This document shows positions 16,518 to 24,983 of a stretch of DNA of 42,397 nt, piece by piece (the stretch's first letter is position 1; each line of letters begins with the position of its first letter). The notes under the pieces are model-generated. The model was given only the letters and a program-made list of their open reading frames with translations, ran no database searches and was not told the DNA's origin. The stretch covers positions 1-42,397 of the forward strand of contig CAJFFP010000008.1 of the NCBI GenBank assembly GCA_904373325.1, read 5' to 3'. A program made the position numbers and the translations under genes. The DNA is from Candidatus Gallimonas merdigallinarum (GTDB taxonomy: Bacteria; Bacillota; Clostridia; Christensenellales; Borkfalkiaceae).

Positions 16518-18256
16518 ACTTCCACCTTTGTGAACGCGAATTTATCCCCGTCGAACAGACCTTTGTCGGTAAGTTTCAGGTGCGGAATGACGGGCAGCGC
16601 GAGGAAGGCGAGCGTCATGAAGGGGTCGTACCCCTCCTTCACGCCCATGCGGCGGGCGGCGGCGGAGATGTGCGCCGTGCGGGCGGCGACCTCCTCGGCG
16701 GGGAGCGAACTCATCAGCCCCGCAACGTCGAGCGGGTAAGTCTCCTCGCCCTCCGCGCCGACGAGCGCCATGCCCCCGCCCGTCTCCTTCAAAAGCTGCG
16801 CCGCGCGCGCCATGGCGGCGTTGTCGTCGCCGAGAACGACGAGATTGTGACTGTCGTGCGCGACGGAAATGCCGATCGCCCCGCCGCGGAATCCGTATCC
16901 CTTCACAAGTCCGAGCCCCATATTCCCGCTTGCAAAATGCCGCTCGATGACGGCGAGCTTATTTAAATCCGTGCCCGAAAGGTCGATATCCTCCCCGCCG
17001 CGCACGGAAACGATGACTTCTTCCGTGACAAGCCCGTATGCGGCGACCTGCATTGCGCGCGCCCTGCCGCTGCGGACGGGGATGCGGAAGTCCTCGGGCG
17101 AGACGTCCTTCACGCGGACGGTGTTTCTGACCGCCGCGGGGAGATACTTCTCCTGCGCCGAAAAGAGCGCTTTTCCGTTCTCGGCAACGAGCACGCCGCG
17201 CTTGAACACGGCGCGGACGGAGAAGTCCGAGAGATCGTTTACCCCCACCATGTCCGCGATATACCCGGGGGCAATCGCGCCGCGGCGTTTCAGCCCGTAG
17301 CATTCGGCGACGTTGAGCGTCGCCGCGGGAATGGCGAACCGCGCAGGCACGCCGCTTCTGACGAGGCGGCGGAGCGCGTCGTCGAGATGCCCGCGCTGCA
17401 AGAGATCGTGCGCGTGCTTATCGTCCGAACACAGCAGGAAGCGGCGGGCGTTTTCCGCCGTGACAACCTCGCCGCAAAGCGCAAGATTGTTCGCCGACGA
17501 CCCGCAGCGGATCTGCACATACATTCCGCGCGCGACCTTTTCGCGCATCTCCTCCGCCGTCAGGCTCTCGTGATCGGTGGCGATCCCGCCGAGCAGATAC
17601 GCGTTGAGCGCGTCGCCCGTGACGGCGGGCGCGTGTCCGTCCGCGATCTTCCCCGCCTCTTCCGCCGCCGCGAGCTTTGCAATCGTCTCCTCCTCGCCCG
17701 CGATCACGGCGGGGTAGTTCATCATCTCCCCCAATCCGAAAAATTCCTCGCGGACGATCTCCTCCCGCGTTGCGCGGGCGTCGAGCGACGCGCCGCTCGT
17801 CTCGAAGGGCGTGGCGGGAACGCAGGACGGGAGCTGCATGAATACGTCGAGCGGGCAGACGCCGCCGCATTGCAGGCGGTCGAACGCCTTTTTCAGATAC
17901 TCCGCGCCCTCCACGCCGCACACGTTGACAAGCTCGTGCGGGTCGGCGATAATGCCGCTCGTCCCGTGCGCCACGGCAAGGCGGGCGAACTCTTCGGGCG
18001 TGAGCATGGAACTTTCCACGTGAATGTGCGCGTCCAGAAGCCCGGGCAGAAAGATCATGCCCGCGCCGTCGTACTCCCGCTCGCCCGCGTACCCCGTTCC
18101 GATGCCGACGATGACGCCCTCTTTTACGGCGATCTCGCCCTGTTCAATCTCCCCCGTGAACACGTTGAAGATACGGGCGTTCCGAACGACGAGATCGCAT
18201 TTTGCACGCTTCATCGCGCAGTCGATGAGCGTTTTTAACTGCCGCGTTTTTTCCAT
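16514..18256 (-). CDS. ade: adenine deaminase
   Basis: A 580-residue amidohydrolase that converts adenine to hypoxanthine and ammonia in purine salvage. Metal-site and family motifs are present: PGLLDAHIHVESSML near residue 73, TSGIIADPHELVNV, DGHAPAVTG, GGIATDHESLTAEE, LCSDDKHAHDL, and the C-terminal domain with AHDSHNLVVLGDD. I chose the ATG at 18256; longer in-frame readings run through the MITE. A perfect -10 box ends six bases before this ATG. It heads an operon with GNAT-RdgB and the phosphodiesterase, which fits purine salvage and cleaning. Confidence 0.95.
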   Translation of the reverse strand: MEKTRQLKTLIDCAMKRAKCDLVVRNARIFNVFTGEIEQGEIAVKEGVIVGIGTGYAGEREYDGAGMIFLPGLLDAHIHVESSMLTPEEFARLAVAHGTSGIIADPHELVNVCGVEGAEYLKKAFDRLQCGGVCPLDVFMQLPSCVPATPFETSGASLDARATREEIVREEFFGLGEMMNYPAVIAGEEETIAKLAAAEEAGKIADGHAPAVTGDALNAYLLGGIATDHESLTAEEMREKVARGMYVQIRCGSSANNLALCGEVVTAENARRFLLCSDDKHAHDLLQRGHLDDALRRLVRSGVPARFAIPAATLNVAECYGLKRRGAIAPGYIADMVGVNDLSDFSVRAVFKRGVLVAENGKALFSAQEKYLPAAVRNTVRVKDVSPEDFRIPVRSGRARAMQVAAYGLVTEEVIVSVRGGEDIDLSGTDLNKLAVIERHFASGNMGLGLVKGYGFRGGAIGISVAHDSHNLVVLGDDNAAMARAAQLLKETGGGMALVGAEGEETYPLDVAGLMSSLPAEEVAARTAHISAAARRMGVKEGYDPFMTLAFLALPVIPHLKLTDKGLFDGDKFAFTKVEV

Positions 18257-18262
18257 ACTCCG

Positions 18263-18291
18263 ATTATACTGTAAGGGATTAATACGAATCC
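18263..18291 (-). promoter_or_regulatory. ade promoter with -10 box formed at the MITE junction
   Basis: TATAAT (18268-18263) is consensus; the hexamer 17 bp upstream (GGATTC) is a poor -35. The TATA of the -10 box belongs to the element end and the final AT to the flanking DNA. Only six bases separate it from the ade ATG; GGAG in that gap is too close (one base) to act as a normal ribosome binding site. Confidence 0.55.
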
Positions 18292-18641
18292 GATCAAAAG
18301 CGGAAACTGTGCGCTCATACTTTGTTGAAGTCCTTGCCCGTGCCACACGGCACGCGCCGCGGACTTCGCCGCGTCTGAGACGCTCATCTTGCCGCTTTTG
18401 ATTGCTTCGCACCTTTGGCGTTCACCTTATTCCCTTCTCAAAATTCTTTTTAAAAGAATTTTGAGAAAAAGGAGCGGCAAACGCATAAGGCGCGGTGTTC
18501 GGCTTTGCCGAATCGCCCGCAAAATTCGTTTCGCCGTGACGCGATGACGCCGCTATACAAGCGTATTGCAAGGAAGATAAGCAAAAAGATGCCGAAAAGA
18601 TTCCGCCAAAGGCGTGCTTCGTATTGTTCCCTTACAGTATA
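18265..18641. mobile_element. MITE-like element with 24-bp terminal inverted repeats
   Basis: The left end reads TATACTGTAAGGGA-TT-AATACGAA (18265-18288); the right end is its inverted copy with AC in place of TT (18618-18641), so 22 of 24 bases match. The 377 bp between encode no transposase. Inside are an 11-bp inverted pair ATCAAAAGCGG/CCGCTTTTGAT (18293-18303, 18392-18402), a 15-bp palindrome (18436-18466) and a hairpin TTCGGC-TTT-GCCGAA (18499-18513). Ends with TATA suggest a TA or TATA target duplication. It lies exactly between the zntA terminator and the ade start codon. Confidence 0.75.
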
Positions 18642-18645
18642 CCAC

Positions 18646-18676
18646 AAAAGCCGCATGCAATGCAAGCGGCTTTTTT
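18646..18676 (-). terminator. terminator of the zinc efflux operon
   Basis: AAAAGCCGC/GCGGCTTTT, nine pairs, loop of 11 nt. T-runs border both arms (T6 on the plus side, T4 on the minus side), so it may work both ways. It lies 36 bp after the zntA stop. Confidence 0.7.
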
Positions 18677-18711
18677 ATATCCGTGATTTCGGGGAACGCT
18701 CCGTGCGGAAG

Positions 18712-20775
18712 TCATCTGATCTTCGCGCGCATACGCATGGAATTGAGCACGGCGAGCAGCATGACGCCCGTATCGCCGAACACGGCGATCCAGAGCGGAA
18801 GAATGCCCGCAAGCGACAGCGCCATGAGCGCAGCTTTGACCGCAATGGAGAAAACGATGTTCTCGATCACGATTTTGCGCGTCTTTTTCGCGCCCCTGAT
18901 CGCCTTGGGAAGCGCGCTCAGATTATCGGACGCGAGTACGAAGTCGCTCGCCTCGATCGCCGCGTCGCTGCCAAGTCCGCCCATCGCCACGGAGACGTCG
19001 CTCACCGTCATGACGGGGGTATCGTTGATGCCGTCGCCCACATACAGAAGCCTGCCCTTTTCTTTGAGCTTTTCCGCGCGCGCGGGCTTTTCCGCGGGCA
19101 GCAGCTCCGCGCAGAATTCGTCCACGGGCAGTCCTTGCAGCGCAGCCCGCGCGCGCGACTCGGTATCGCCCGTGAGCACCGCAATTTCGGAGATACCCGT
19201 CTTTTTGAGTTCGAGCAGCGCGTCTTTCGCCTCGGAGCGGATCTTATCCTCGATCTCCACGCTCCCGACGAGCCGCCCCTCCTCCGCAACGTACACGACG
19301 AGCGCGGCGCTCTGCACTTCCTCGCACGCGATCCCCTGTTCGCGCATGAGCCTGTAACTTCCCACAAGCACCTTTTTCCCGCCGACGACGCCCTGCAAGC
19401 CCCTGCCCGCAAGTTCTTCCACGCAACTTGCCGCGGGCGACGGAACGCCCTCGAACGCCTGTGCAAGCGGGTGAGAGGACGCCTTCTCCACCGCCGCGGC
19501 GAGTGCAAGCGCGCGCCCGTCTCCGCGGACGTTCCCGACGGAGAACCTCCCCTCGGTGAGCGTACCCGTCTTATCGAACGCGGCGACCTTCACGGAAGCA
19601 AGCCCGTCGAGATAGACCGCGCCTTTGGCGAGCACGCCGCAGCGCGCCAGCGTTCCGACGCCCGAAAAGTAGGTGAGCGGAACGGAGATGATGAGCGCGC
19701 ACGGGCAGGAAATGACGAGCAGGTTGAGCGCGCGGACGATCCATTCCGAAAAATTATAGTTCTGAAAGAGCGGCGGCACGACCGCGAGAACGACGGCGAT
19801 GAGCACGACGATGGGCGTATACCAGCGCGAAAACTTCGTGATGAACTTTTCGGGTTTCGCCTTCTGCGCGGCGGAGTTCTCCACAAGTTCCAGAATCTTC
19901 GCCGCCGCGCTCTCGGAGGCGGGGCGCAGGACGGACGCGCGCACCGCGTTGCCCTCGTTGATACAGCCCGAGAGCATATCCTGCCCCGCGCGGACTTCCT
20001 TCAAATAGCTCTCGCCCGTCATGGACTTGGTATCGAGCGAGGCGGTTTCGTCCAGAAGGCGGCAGTCGGCGGGAACTTTATCCCCTTTTCGGATGAGGAT
20101 GACGTCCCCCGCGGAAAGCTCGTCGGGGTGGACCTCCCGCTGCGTATCGCCGTCGAGGAGGATCGCGCTGTCGCTCTTCAACGACATGAGCCGCGTGATC
20201 GCCCCGCGCGACGAGCCGACCGCGAGCCCCTGCAAGTATTCGCCGATCTGATACAGGAGCATGACGATCGCACCCTCCATGTTCTCCCCGAGCGCAAACG
20301 CGCCGACGGCGGCAATGAGCATGAGCAGGTTTTCGTCGAGCAGTACGCTCGGGTGGAACCCGCCGCGGAAGGCGCGCGGCGCATTTTTGCACACCGCGAG
20401 CACGACCGACCACCCCGCCGCCGCAAATGCGGCGAGATACAGCCCGAACGCGATCCATTCGCTGCCGATCTTCGCAAGATCGAGCACGAGCGCGGGAATA
20501 AAGAACGCCGCGGAGACGAGAATGGAGATCAGCTCTTTGAGGTGGCGTTCCTTTTTTGCGGGCGCGGAGCCGTCCGCGATCTCCACCTCTTCAAAGTGCG
20601 TAATGGAGTAGATCGCCTTTTTGAGCGGCTCTTCCCCCTCGTGGCAGAGCGCGACGCGCTGCGTGACGAAATCGACGGAGACCTCCGAGATCCCCTCGAT
20701 GGCGGCAAGTTCTTCCTGCAACTCCGCCGCGCACGCCGCGCAGTCTAAATTTCTGATTTTTATGATACGTTTCAT
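18712..20775 (-). CDS. zntA: Zn2+/Cd2+-type P1B ATPase
   Basis: A 687-residue heavy-metal efflux pump. An N-terminal HMA domain carries the metal site DCAAC (residues 11-15). The membrane CPC motif (SCPCAL, 357-359) is the intramembrane metal site. The phosphorylated aspartate is D401 in DKTGT. The actuator loop TGES is near 253, the nucleotide-domain HP motif is SSHPLA, and GDGINDTP is the hinge motif. CPC without other special residues and the adjacent SmtB-type regulator favour zinc/cadmium over copper. AAGGAG stands five bases before the ATG. It lies 9 bp after the regulator gene. Confidence 0.93.
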   Translation of the reverse strand: MKRIIKIRNLDCAACAAELQEELAAIEGISEVSVDFVTQRVALCHEGEEPLKKAIYSITHFEEVEIADGSAPAKKERHLKELISILVSAAFFIPALVLDLAKIGSEWIAFGLYLAAFAAAGWSVVLAVCKNAPRAFRGGFHPSVLLDENLLMLIAAVGAFALGENMEGAIVMLLYQIGEYLQGLAVGSSRGAITRLMSLKSDSAILLDGDTQREVHPDELSAGDVILIRKGDKVPADCRLLDETASLDTKSMTGESYLKEVRAGQDMLSGCINEGNAVRASVLRPASESAAAKILELVENSAAQKAKPEKFITKFSRWYTPIVVLIAVVLAVVPPLFQNYNFSEWIVRALNLLVISCPCALIISVPLTYFSGVGTLARCGVLAKGAVYLDGLASVKVAAFDKTGTLTEGRFSVGNVRGDGRALALAAAVEKASSHPLAQAFEGVPSPAASCVEELAGRGLQGVVGGKKVLVGSYRLMREQGIACEEVQSAALVVYVAEEGRLVGSVEIEDKIRSEAKDALLELKKTGISEIAVLTGDTESRARAALQGLPVDEFCAELLPAEKPARAEKLKEKGRLLYVGDGINDTPVMTVSDVSVAMGGLGSDAAIEASDFVLASDNLSALPKAIRGAKKTRKIVIENIVFSIAVKAALMALSLAGILPLWIAVFGDTGVMLLAVLNSMRMRAKIR

Positions 20776-20784
20776 ATCCGCTCC

Positions 20785-21135
20785 TTAAAATGTACAGCTA
20801 AGGTGTTCGCAGGCGAGTGAAAGTACCGCCATCACGTGGGCGTCCGCAAGCGAATACACGACGTTCTGCCCGTCGCGCCGCGCCTTGATGATGCGATTGT
20901 CGCGCAGGATACGGAGCTGGTGCGAAACGGCGCTCTGCGTGCTCCCGACCGCCTCGGTGATGTGATAGACGCACATCTCCCCCTGACGGAGCGCAAATAA
21001 AATTTTCAGTCGGCTCGGCTCGGAGATGGCTTTGAACGCCGTCGCGAGCGAAACGATCTCCTCTTCTTTGGGCATATTCATCTTTGCGCGCGCCGCCGCG
21101 AAGGCGTGCTCCTCTTCATGATTGCAATTCGTCAT
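20785..21135 (-). CDS. ArsR/SmtB-family metal-responsive repressor
   Basis: A 116-residue winged-helix repressor. The recognition helix is STQSAVSHQLRIL (residues 65-77). An alpha-5 zinc site like that of SmtB/CzrA is visible as D98, H100, H111 and, where Glu or His is usual, C114. Additional possible ligands are C55 in MCVYHI and C4, H6 and H10 at the N-terminus, reminiscent of CadC-type sites. It probably represses its own operon with zntA and releases DNA on binding Zn or Cd. GAGG lies five bases before the ATG. Confidence 0.9.
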   Translation of the reverse strand: MTNCNHEEEHAFAAARAKMNMPKEEEIVSLATAFKAISEPSRLKILFALRQGEMCVYHITEAVGSTQSAVSHQLRILRDNRIIKARRDGQNVVYSLADAHVMAVLSLACEHLSCTF

Positions 21136-21151
21136 AGAGACCTCGCTTATT

Positions 21152-21177
21152 ATTATATGAATAAGTGTTCATATATT
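21152..21177 (-). promoter_or_regulatory. SmtB/CzrA-type operator over the -10 box of the metal-efflux operon
   Basis: ATATGAA-N6-TTCATAT (21155-21174) is a near-perfect inverted repeat like known SmtB/CzrA/CadC operators. The minus-strand -10 box TATAAT (21157-21152) overlaps its downstream arm; the -35 (GGTAAT) is weak. A bound repressor would block RNA polymerase. Confidence 0.8.
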
Positions 21178-21278
21178 ACCACAAAAAGAAGCCGCCGTCA
21201 AGCGTTCGGCGGAAACTTTTTTCATTTTTTTTTGCGCTGTAAAAAAACGCGGGTTTTTAGCGCAGTGAAGTCGCGGGT

Positions 21279-21788
21279 TTACTTTTCAATCCGATACACG
21301 AGGTGCGGCATCGCGAACCCGTAATAATGCTTTACGAGCGTACCGACGACGCACATTCCGTTAAGCTCCGCCACGCGGCGGGAAGGAAGATTATTTTCGC
21401 GGATGATGGAATACACCGCGGGCAGCCCCAGCGTTTCAAACGCGTATTGCTTGCAGGCGCGCGCCGCCTCCGTGGCGTAGCCCATGTGCCAATATCTGCG
21501 CGTGAGCAGATACCCGATTTCGGGAACGCGCTCGCCGTGGACGTCCTGCATGGTTATGCCGCACTGTCCTAAAAACGCGCCGTCCTCCTTGCGGATGACC
21601 GCCCAGAGTCCGAAACCGTCCTCCTGATACCGCGCGATCTGCCGCGCGAGCCACGCGTCCGCCTCTTCGTCCGAAAAGGCGTGCTCGTAGGCGTACATCG
21701 CCTCTTTATCCTGCAACGTTTCGCACAGAGCCGCCCTGTCCGCGGGCGTGAGTTTGCGCAGATACAGCCGTTCCGTCTCCAAAATCAT
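21279..21788 (-). CDS. GNAT acetyltransferase, RimJ/RimL type
   Basis: A 169-residue protein of the RimJ-like branch: N-terminal ETERLYLRKLTPADRAAL, central GEIGYLL-like segment (VPEIGYLLTRRYWHMGYATE) with the acetyl-CoA loop, and the C-terminal NxPSRRVAELNGM motif. Members acetylate protein N-termini, amino acids or antibiotics; the target here is unknown. It follows the RluA gene by 10 bp and probably ends the feo-rluA operon. No clear terminator is seen downstream. Confidence 0.85.
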   Translation of the reverse strand: MILETERLYLRKLTPADRAALCETLQDKEAMYAYEHAFSDEEADAWLARQIARYQEDGFGLWAVIRKEDGAFLGQCGITMQDVHGERVPEIGYLLTRRYWHMGYATEAARACKQYAFETLGLPAVYSIIRENNLPSRRVAELNGMCVVGTLVKHYYGFAMPHLVYRIEK

Positions 21789-21798
21789 ATCCTACCCC

Positions 21799-22602
21799 TT
21801 ATACTTCGTGCGATGAAAGAAATGTCCTGCCGTCGAGATAGGCGAGCGCGCCCGCGCAGTGCAGCGTGAGCCGCTTGGCGACGAGTTTCTGTCGGACGGC
21901 GTTGTGCGCGCGGTTGTACGCGCCGTCGCCGTACTTTTCGTCGCCGACGATCGGAAATCCGAGAAAGGCGAGGTGCGCGCGGATCTGGTGCGTTTTGCCC
22001 GTGTGCAGGGTCACGCGCAGGAGCGAGGTCTCCCCCCCTTCCAGAACTTCGTATTCGGTGATGATTTTTTCGCCGACGGGCTTGGACGAGACGCGCACGC
22101 GGGAAGCCGCCGCGTCCTTTTTCAGGTACGCCGTGCATACGGCGTGTTTTTCCTTGGGACACCCGACGACGCGCGCAAGATAGATCTTTTCCACGCGGCG
22201 GTCGCGGAAGGCGGAGAGAAGCTCCCCCTCCGCCTCGGCGTTCTTCGCAAAGATAAGCAGTCCCGCGGTGTTGCGGTCCAGCCGATGGATAAAATACGTC
22301 TCTCCCCGCTCGCCGAGCGCGGAAAAGACCGCCTCGGAATTGACGCCGCTCTCCTTGTCCGCCACGATCACGTTCCCGTCCTCGTAGACGACGGAAAACG
22401 CGGCGCGGCTCTCCTGTTTGGGCGTGAGGAAATAGCGCACGACGTCCCCCTGTTTCAGGGGCATATCCGCCGAGACGCGCGCGCCGTTGACGCGGATCTC
22501 GCGCGCTTTTAAGAGCGTGCGGAAGCAGAAAGACGCCTGCGCGTAGTAATTATCGGTGAATGTTTTCAGCGTCGTGTCCTCGCGGACGGTAAATTCTTTC
22601 AT
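21799..22602 (-). CDS. RluA-family rRNA/tRNA pseudouridine synthase with S4 domain
   Basis: A 267-residue enzyme. Residues ~10-65 form an S4 RNA-binding domain (LLKAREIRVNGARV), and the catalytic domain carries the RluA signature HRLDRNTAGLLIFAK with the catalytic aspartate. HTGKTHQIRAHLAFLG is the second conserved block. I chose the ATG at 22602 with AGGA six bases upstream. The first 53 bp overlap the end of feoB in another frame. The exact uridine target is not predictable. Confidence 0.88.
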   Translation of the reverse strand: MKEFTVREDTTLKTFTDNYYAQASFCFRTLLKAREIRVNGARVSADMPLKQGDVVRYFLTPKQESRAAFSVVYEDGNVIVADKESGVNSEAVFSALGERGETYFIHRLDRNTAGLLIFAKNAEAEGELLSAFRDRRVEKIYLARVVGCPKEKHAVCTAYLKKDAAASRVRVSSKPVGEKIITEYEVLEGGETSLLRVTLHTGKTHQIRAHLAFLGFPIVGDEKYGDGAYNRAHNAVRQKLVAKRLTLHCAGALAYLDGRTFLSSHEV

Positions 22603-24325
22603 GAAGGTTCCTGATGAGAAGATATGCGGCGACGGGCGCAAGCGCGAGCGGCAGCAGCGCAACCCCGCCCCGCCACAGAAAGTAGGCGAGATAGCTTGCA
22701 AGAAGCGCGCTGACCGTCTGGAACGCGGCGTACGCAAGCGCGCGTTTCCAGCCGAGTTCGTGTGCCGTTGCGGCGATCGCTGAAACGCACGGGGAGCAGG
22801 TGAGCACGAACACGGAAAATGCGAACGCGCTCGCCGCGCCGTACGGAAACGCGCCGTAAAAGAGCGCGATCGCGCCCGCTACGTTTTCCTTGGCGATCAG
22901 CCCCGCGAGCGCCGCGTACGCGATGCGCCAATCCGCCATTCCGACGGGCGCGAACAGCCATTTCAGCCCGCCGCAGATCCCAGCAAGCATACTCTCCTCC
23001 GCGCCGCACATGCGAAAACTCCAATCGAAGGACGAGAGCAGCCAGCTTGCAAGAAAGAATGCGAGAATGACGGTCGCCACCTTTATTATAAACTGTTTTA
23101 TCTGAAAGAGCAAGGCTTTCAGGACGAAAAGCGGGCGCGGAATTTGCAGCGGCGCAAGTTCGAGCAGAAAGGGCGAACGCCCGCCCCGCTTTGTCGCGAG
23201 CGCGACGGCGAGGGCGAGCGCAACGCCGAGCGCGTACAAAAGCATCACCCCGTAAAACGCGTTTTCAAAGAAGGACGCGGCGAGCGTGAGATAGACGGGC
23301 AGTTTCGCGCTGCACGAGATGTACGGCAGGCACAGGATTGTGCGCCGCTGTACGCGCCTGTCGTCAAGTCCGCGCGTCGTGAGAATGGCTGCGGCGGTAC
23401 AGCCGAAGCCCATGACGAGGGAAAAGACGGCGCGCCCGTTCAGTCCGACGGCGGCGAACGCGCCGTCCGTCAGGCAGGCGAGACGGGAGAGAAACCCGCT
23501 CTCCTCCATGCAGATGAGAAAGAACATGAGGAGCGCGATCTGCGGCAGAAAGCTCAGCACCCCGCCGAGGCTGGGCAGAAGCCCGTCCGCAAGCAGGCTC
23601 CTGACGACGGGCGAAGAGACGGTCTGCGCGCGGGCGACAAGGAACTCGGAAAAGAACGCCTCGATCCCGCTCTTCATCCAATCGCCCAGGCAATGCGGCG
23701 CGAAGGTCAGGTAAAACGCCGCCGCAAGCAGGAGCAGAAAGAGCGGAAGCGCGAACCACGCGTTGGTGAGGAGCGCGTCCGCCCGCGAGAGCCCCGCCCG
23801 CGCGGGAGAAAACACGCCGTCGGGCGAGACGTACCGCGGCGCAACGACGGGTGCGGAAAGCACGCGCGCCGCCTGCGCAAGGAGCGCGCCGCGCCGCAGT
23901 CCCTCCGCAACGAACACGGGCGCGCCGAGCCGTTTTTCCAGCAGGCGGAGATCAAGCTTGCCGCCCCGCGCGTAAAACCGCTTCGCCTTGGTGAGGACCA
24001 ACGCCGCGCGCCGACCCCTTGCCAGCGCAAAAAACAGGGGCAGGCAGCGTTCCACCGCGCCGCACTCGCACACGAAGAGCACGGGCGCGGTCGGGTGCGC
24101 CGCAAGATAGCTGCGCGCGCCCTTTTCCTCCATGCTCATGCCCTCCGCCGTGTAGATCCCGGGGAGGTCGACGAGCGTGACGCGCCTTCCGCCGAGCGTC
24201 GTCTCCTTTTCGAGCGCGCCCACCGTCACGCCGTGCCAATTTCCCACCTTGGCGTGTCCGCGCGCGAGCGCGTTGAAGAGCGTGCTCTTCCCCGCGTTGG
24301 GATTGCCGACGAGAAGCACCTTCAC
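22550..24325 (-). CDS. feoB: FeoB-like ferrous iron transporter with degenerate G4 motif
   Basis: A 591-residue protein, shorter than the usual 650-770. The G domain has G1 GNPNAGKST (7-15) and G3 DLPG (53-56). The guanine-specifying G4 motif, normally NxxD, reads LTKAKR at 111-116, lacking both Asn and Asp. The membrane part keeps FeoB landmarks: MGFGCTAAAILTTRGLDDRR, CSAKLPVYLTL, and AALAGLIAKENVAG. GTG start at 24325 has GGAGG seven bases upstream and overlaps the feoA stop by 4 bp. Likely imports Fe2+, but nucleotide specificity may differ. Confidence 0.83.
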   Translation of the reverse strand: MKVLLVGNPNAGKSTLFNALARGHAKVGNWHGVTVGALEKETTLGGRRVTLVDLPGIYTAEGMSMEEKGARSYLAAHPTAPVLFVCECGAVERCLPLFFALARGRRAALVLTKAKRFYARGGKLDLRLLEKRLGAPVFVAEGLRRGALLAQAARVLSAPVVAPRYVSPDGVFSPARAGLSRADALLTNAWFALPLFLLLLAAAFYLTFAPHCLGDWMKSGIEAFFSEFLVARAQTVSSPVVRSLLADGLLPSLGGVLSFLPQIALLMFFLICMEESGFLSRLACLTDGAFAAVGLNGRAVFSLVMGFGCTAAAILTTRGLDDRRVQRRTILCLPYISCSAKLPVYLTLAASFFENAFYGVMLLYALGVALALAVALATKRGGRSPFLLELAPLQIPRPLFVLKALLFQIKQFIIKVATVILAFFLASWLLSSFDWSFRMCGAEESMLAGICGGLKWLFAPVGMADWRIAYAALAGLIAKENVAGAIALFYGAFPYGAASAFAFSVFVLTCSPCVSAIAATAHELGWKRALAYAAFQTVSALLASYLAYFLWRGGVALLPLALAPVAAYLLIRNLHERIYRPRGHDAENIHR

Positions 24326-24543
24326 GCCGTCACCTCCACGCTCTCCGCGATCTCCGCGCCGAGCGCAAAGGTGGAGAACGCCGTCTCGACCAGCCAGACC
24401 CGCCTGCGCGGCGAAACGCGCAGCACGGAAACTTCCGCGCCGCAAAACAGCCCGAGCGCACGCAGCCGCGCGCCGAGCGCCTCCGAAGTATGTACGCCCG
24501 CCACGCGGGCGCGCTCCCCCTGCCTGCAATCCTTCAACGTCAT
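24322..24543 (-). CDS. feoA: FeoA, SH3-like partner of FeoB
   Basis: A 73-residue SH3-like protein (MTLKDCRQGERARVAGV, then LGARLRALGLFCGAEVSVLR) that acts with FeoB. I prefer the ATG at 24543 with GGGGAG nine bases upstream; the ATG at 24552 has that site directly adjacent. No promoter is evident between it and the upstream terminator. No FeoC was found. Confidence 0.87.
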   Translation of the reverse strand: MTLKDCRQGERARVAGVHTSEALGARLRALGLFCGAEVSVLRVSPRRRVWLVETAFSTFALGAEIAESVEVTA

Positions 24544-24564
24544 ACCGCGCATCTCCCCATGGCA

Positions 24565-24604
24565 TAAAAAATGCGGAAAGGAGAACTTTTATTCCCCTTT
24601 CCGC
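24565..24604 (-). terminator. terminator of the DUF378 gene
   Basis: On the minus strand GCGGAAAGG pairs with CCTTTCCGC around a 14-nt loop and is followed by ATTTTTT. It begins 26 bp after the stop of the DUF378 gene and ends just before feoA, so it separates the two units. Confidence 0.8.
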
Positions 24605-24629
24605 GTTCCGAATGCGCTTATTTCACCGC

Positions 24630-24875
24630 TTACGACTGTTTGACCTCGCGCGCGACGCGGTCGCCGCGGAGTTTGAGCATCCCGTTCGTGATGATGGGCG
24701 AGATGATGAGCCAGATCGCAGCCGCCGCGATCAGGCAGTAGACGATGATCGAACCGACGCTGCGCGGCCCCATGAAGATCGCCGAGACGAGGTTGAAATC
24801 GAAAATACCGAACATTCCCCAGTTGAGCGCACCCAAGAGCACGAGAATGTACGAAACGACGTTGAAAAATACCAT
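24630..24875 (-). CDS. DUF378 (YuzA-like) small membrane protein
   Basis: An 81-residue protein with two hydrophobic helices. The DUF378 signature is clear: ILVLLGALNWGMFGIFDFNLV. The second helix is IIVYCLIAAAAIWLIISPII. The function of the family is unknown. AAGGAGGG lies just before the ATG. It appears to be transcribed alone; the promoter was not clear. Confidence 0.85.
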   Translation of the reverse strand: MVFFNVVSYILVLLGALNWGMFGIFDFNLVSAIFMGPRSVGSIIVYCLIAAAAIWLIISPIITNGMLKLRGDRVAREVKQS

Positions 24876-24946
24876 ACTTCCCTCCTTATGCCCCTAACTT
24901 GTGCAGACGGCGGAAAAGTATGCGCGTTTGAAAAGGCGCGCAGTGC

Positions 24947-24978
24947 AAAAAAATTCCCGCAAGGTCATTGCGGGAATT
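24947..24978 (-). terminator. terminator of the large extracellular protein gene
   Basis: A perfect 11-bp stem AATTCCCGCAA/TTGCGGGAATT with loop of 5 nt, followed on the minus strand by T7. It begins six bases after the stop. Confidence 0.9.
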
Positions 24979-24983
24979 TTGCG

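Noticed and set aside
18450-18665. Minus-strand 71-codon frame within the MITE-like element
   Set aside because: It spans the right terminal repeat and the zntA terminator stem and has no supporting codon pattern or ribosome site.
21234-21263. Hairpin GCGCT/AGCGC as terminator of the GNAT gene
   Set aside because: On the minus strand it is followed by an A-run rather than a T-run, so it does not qualify.
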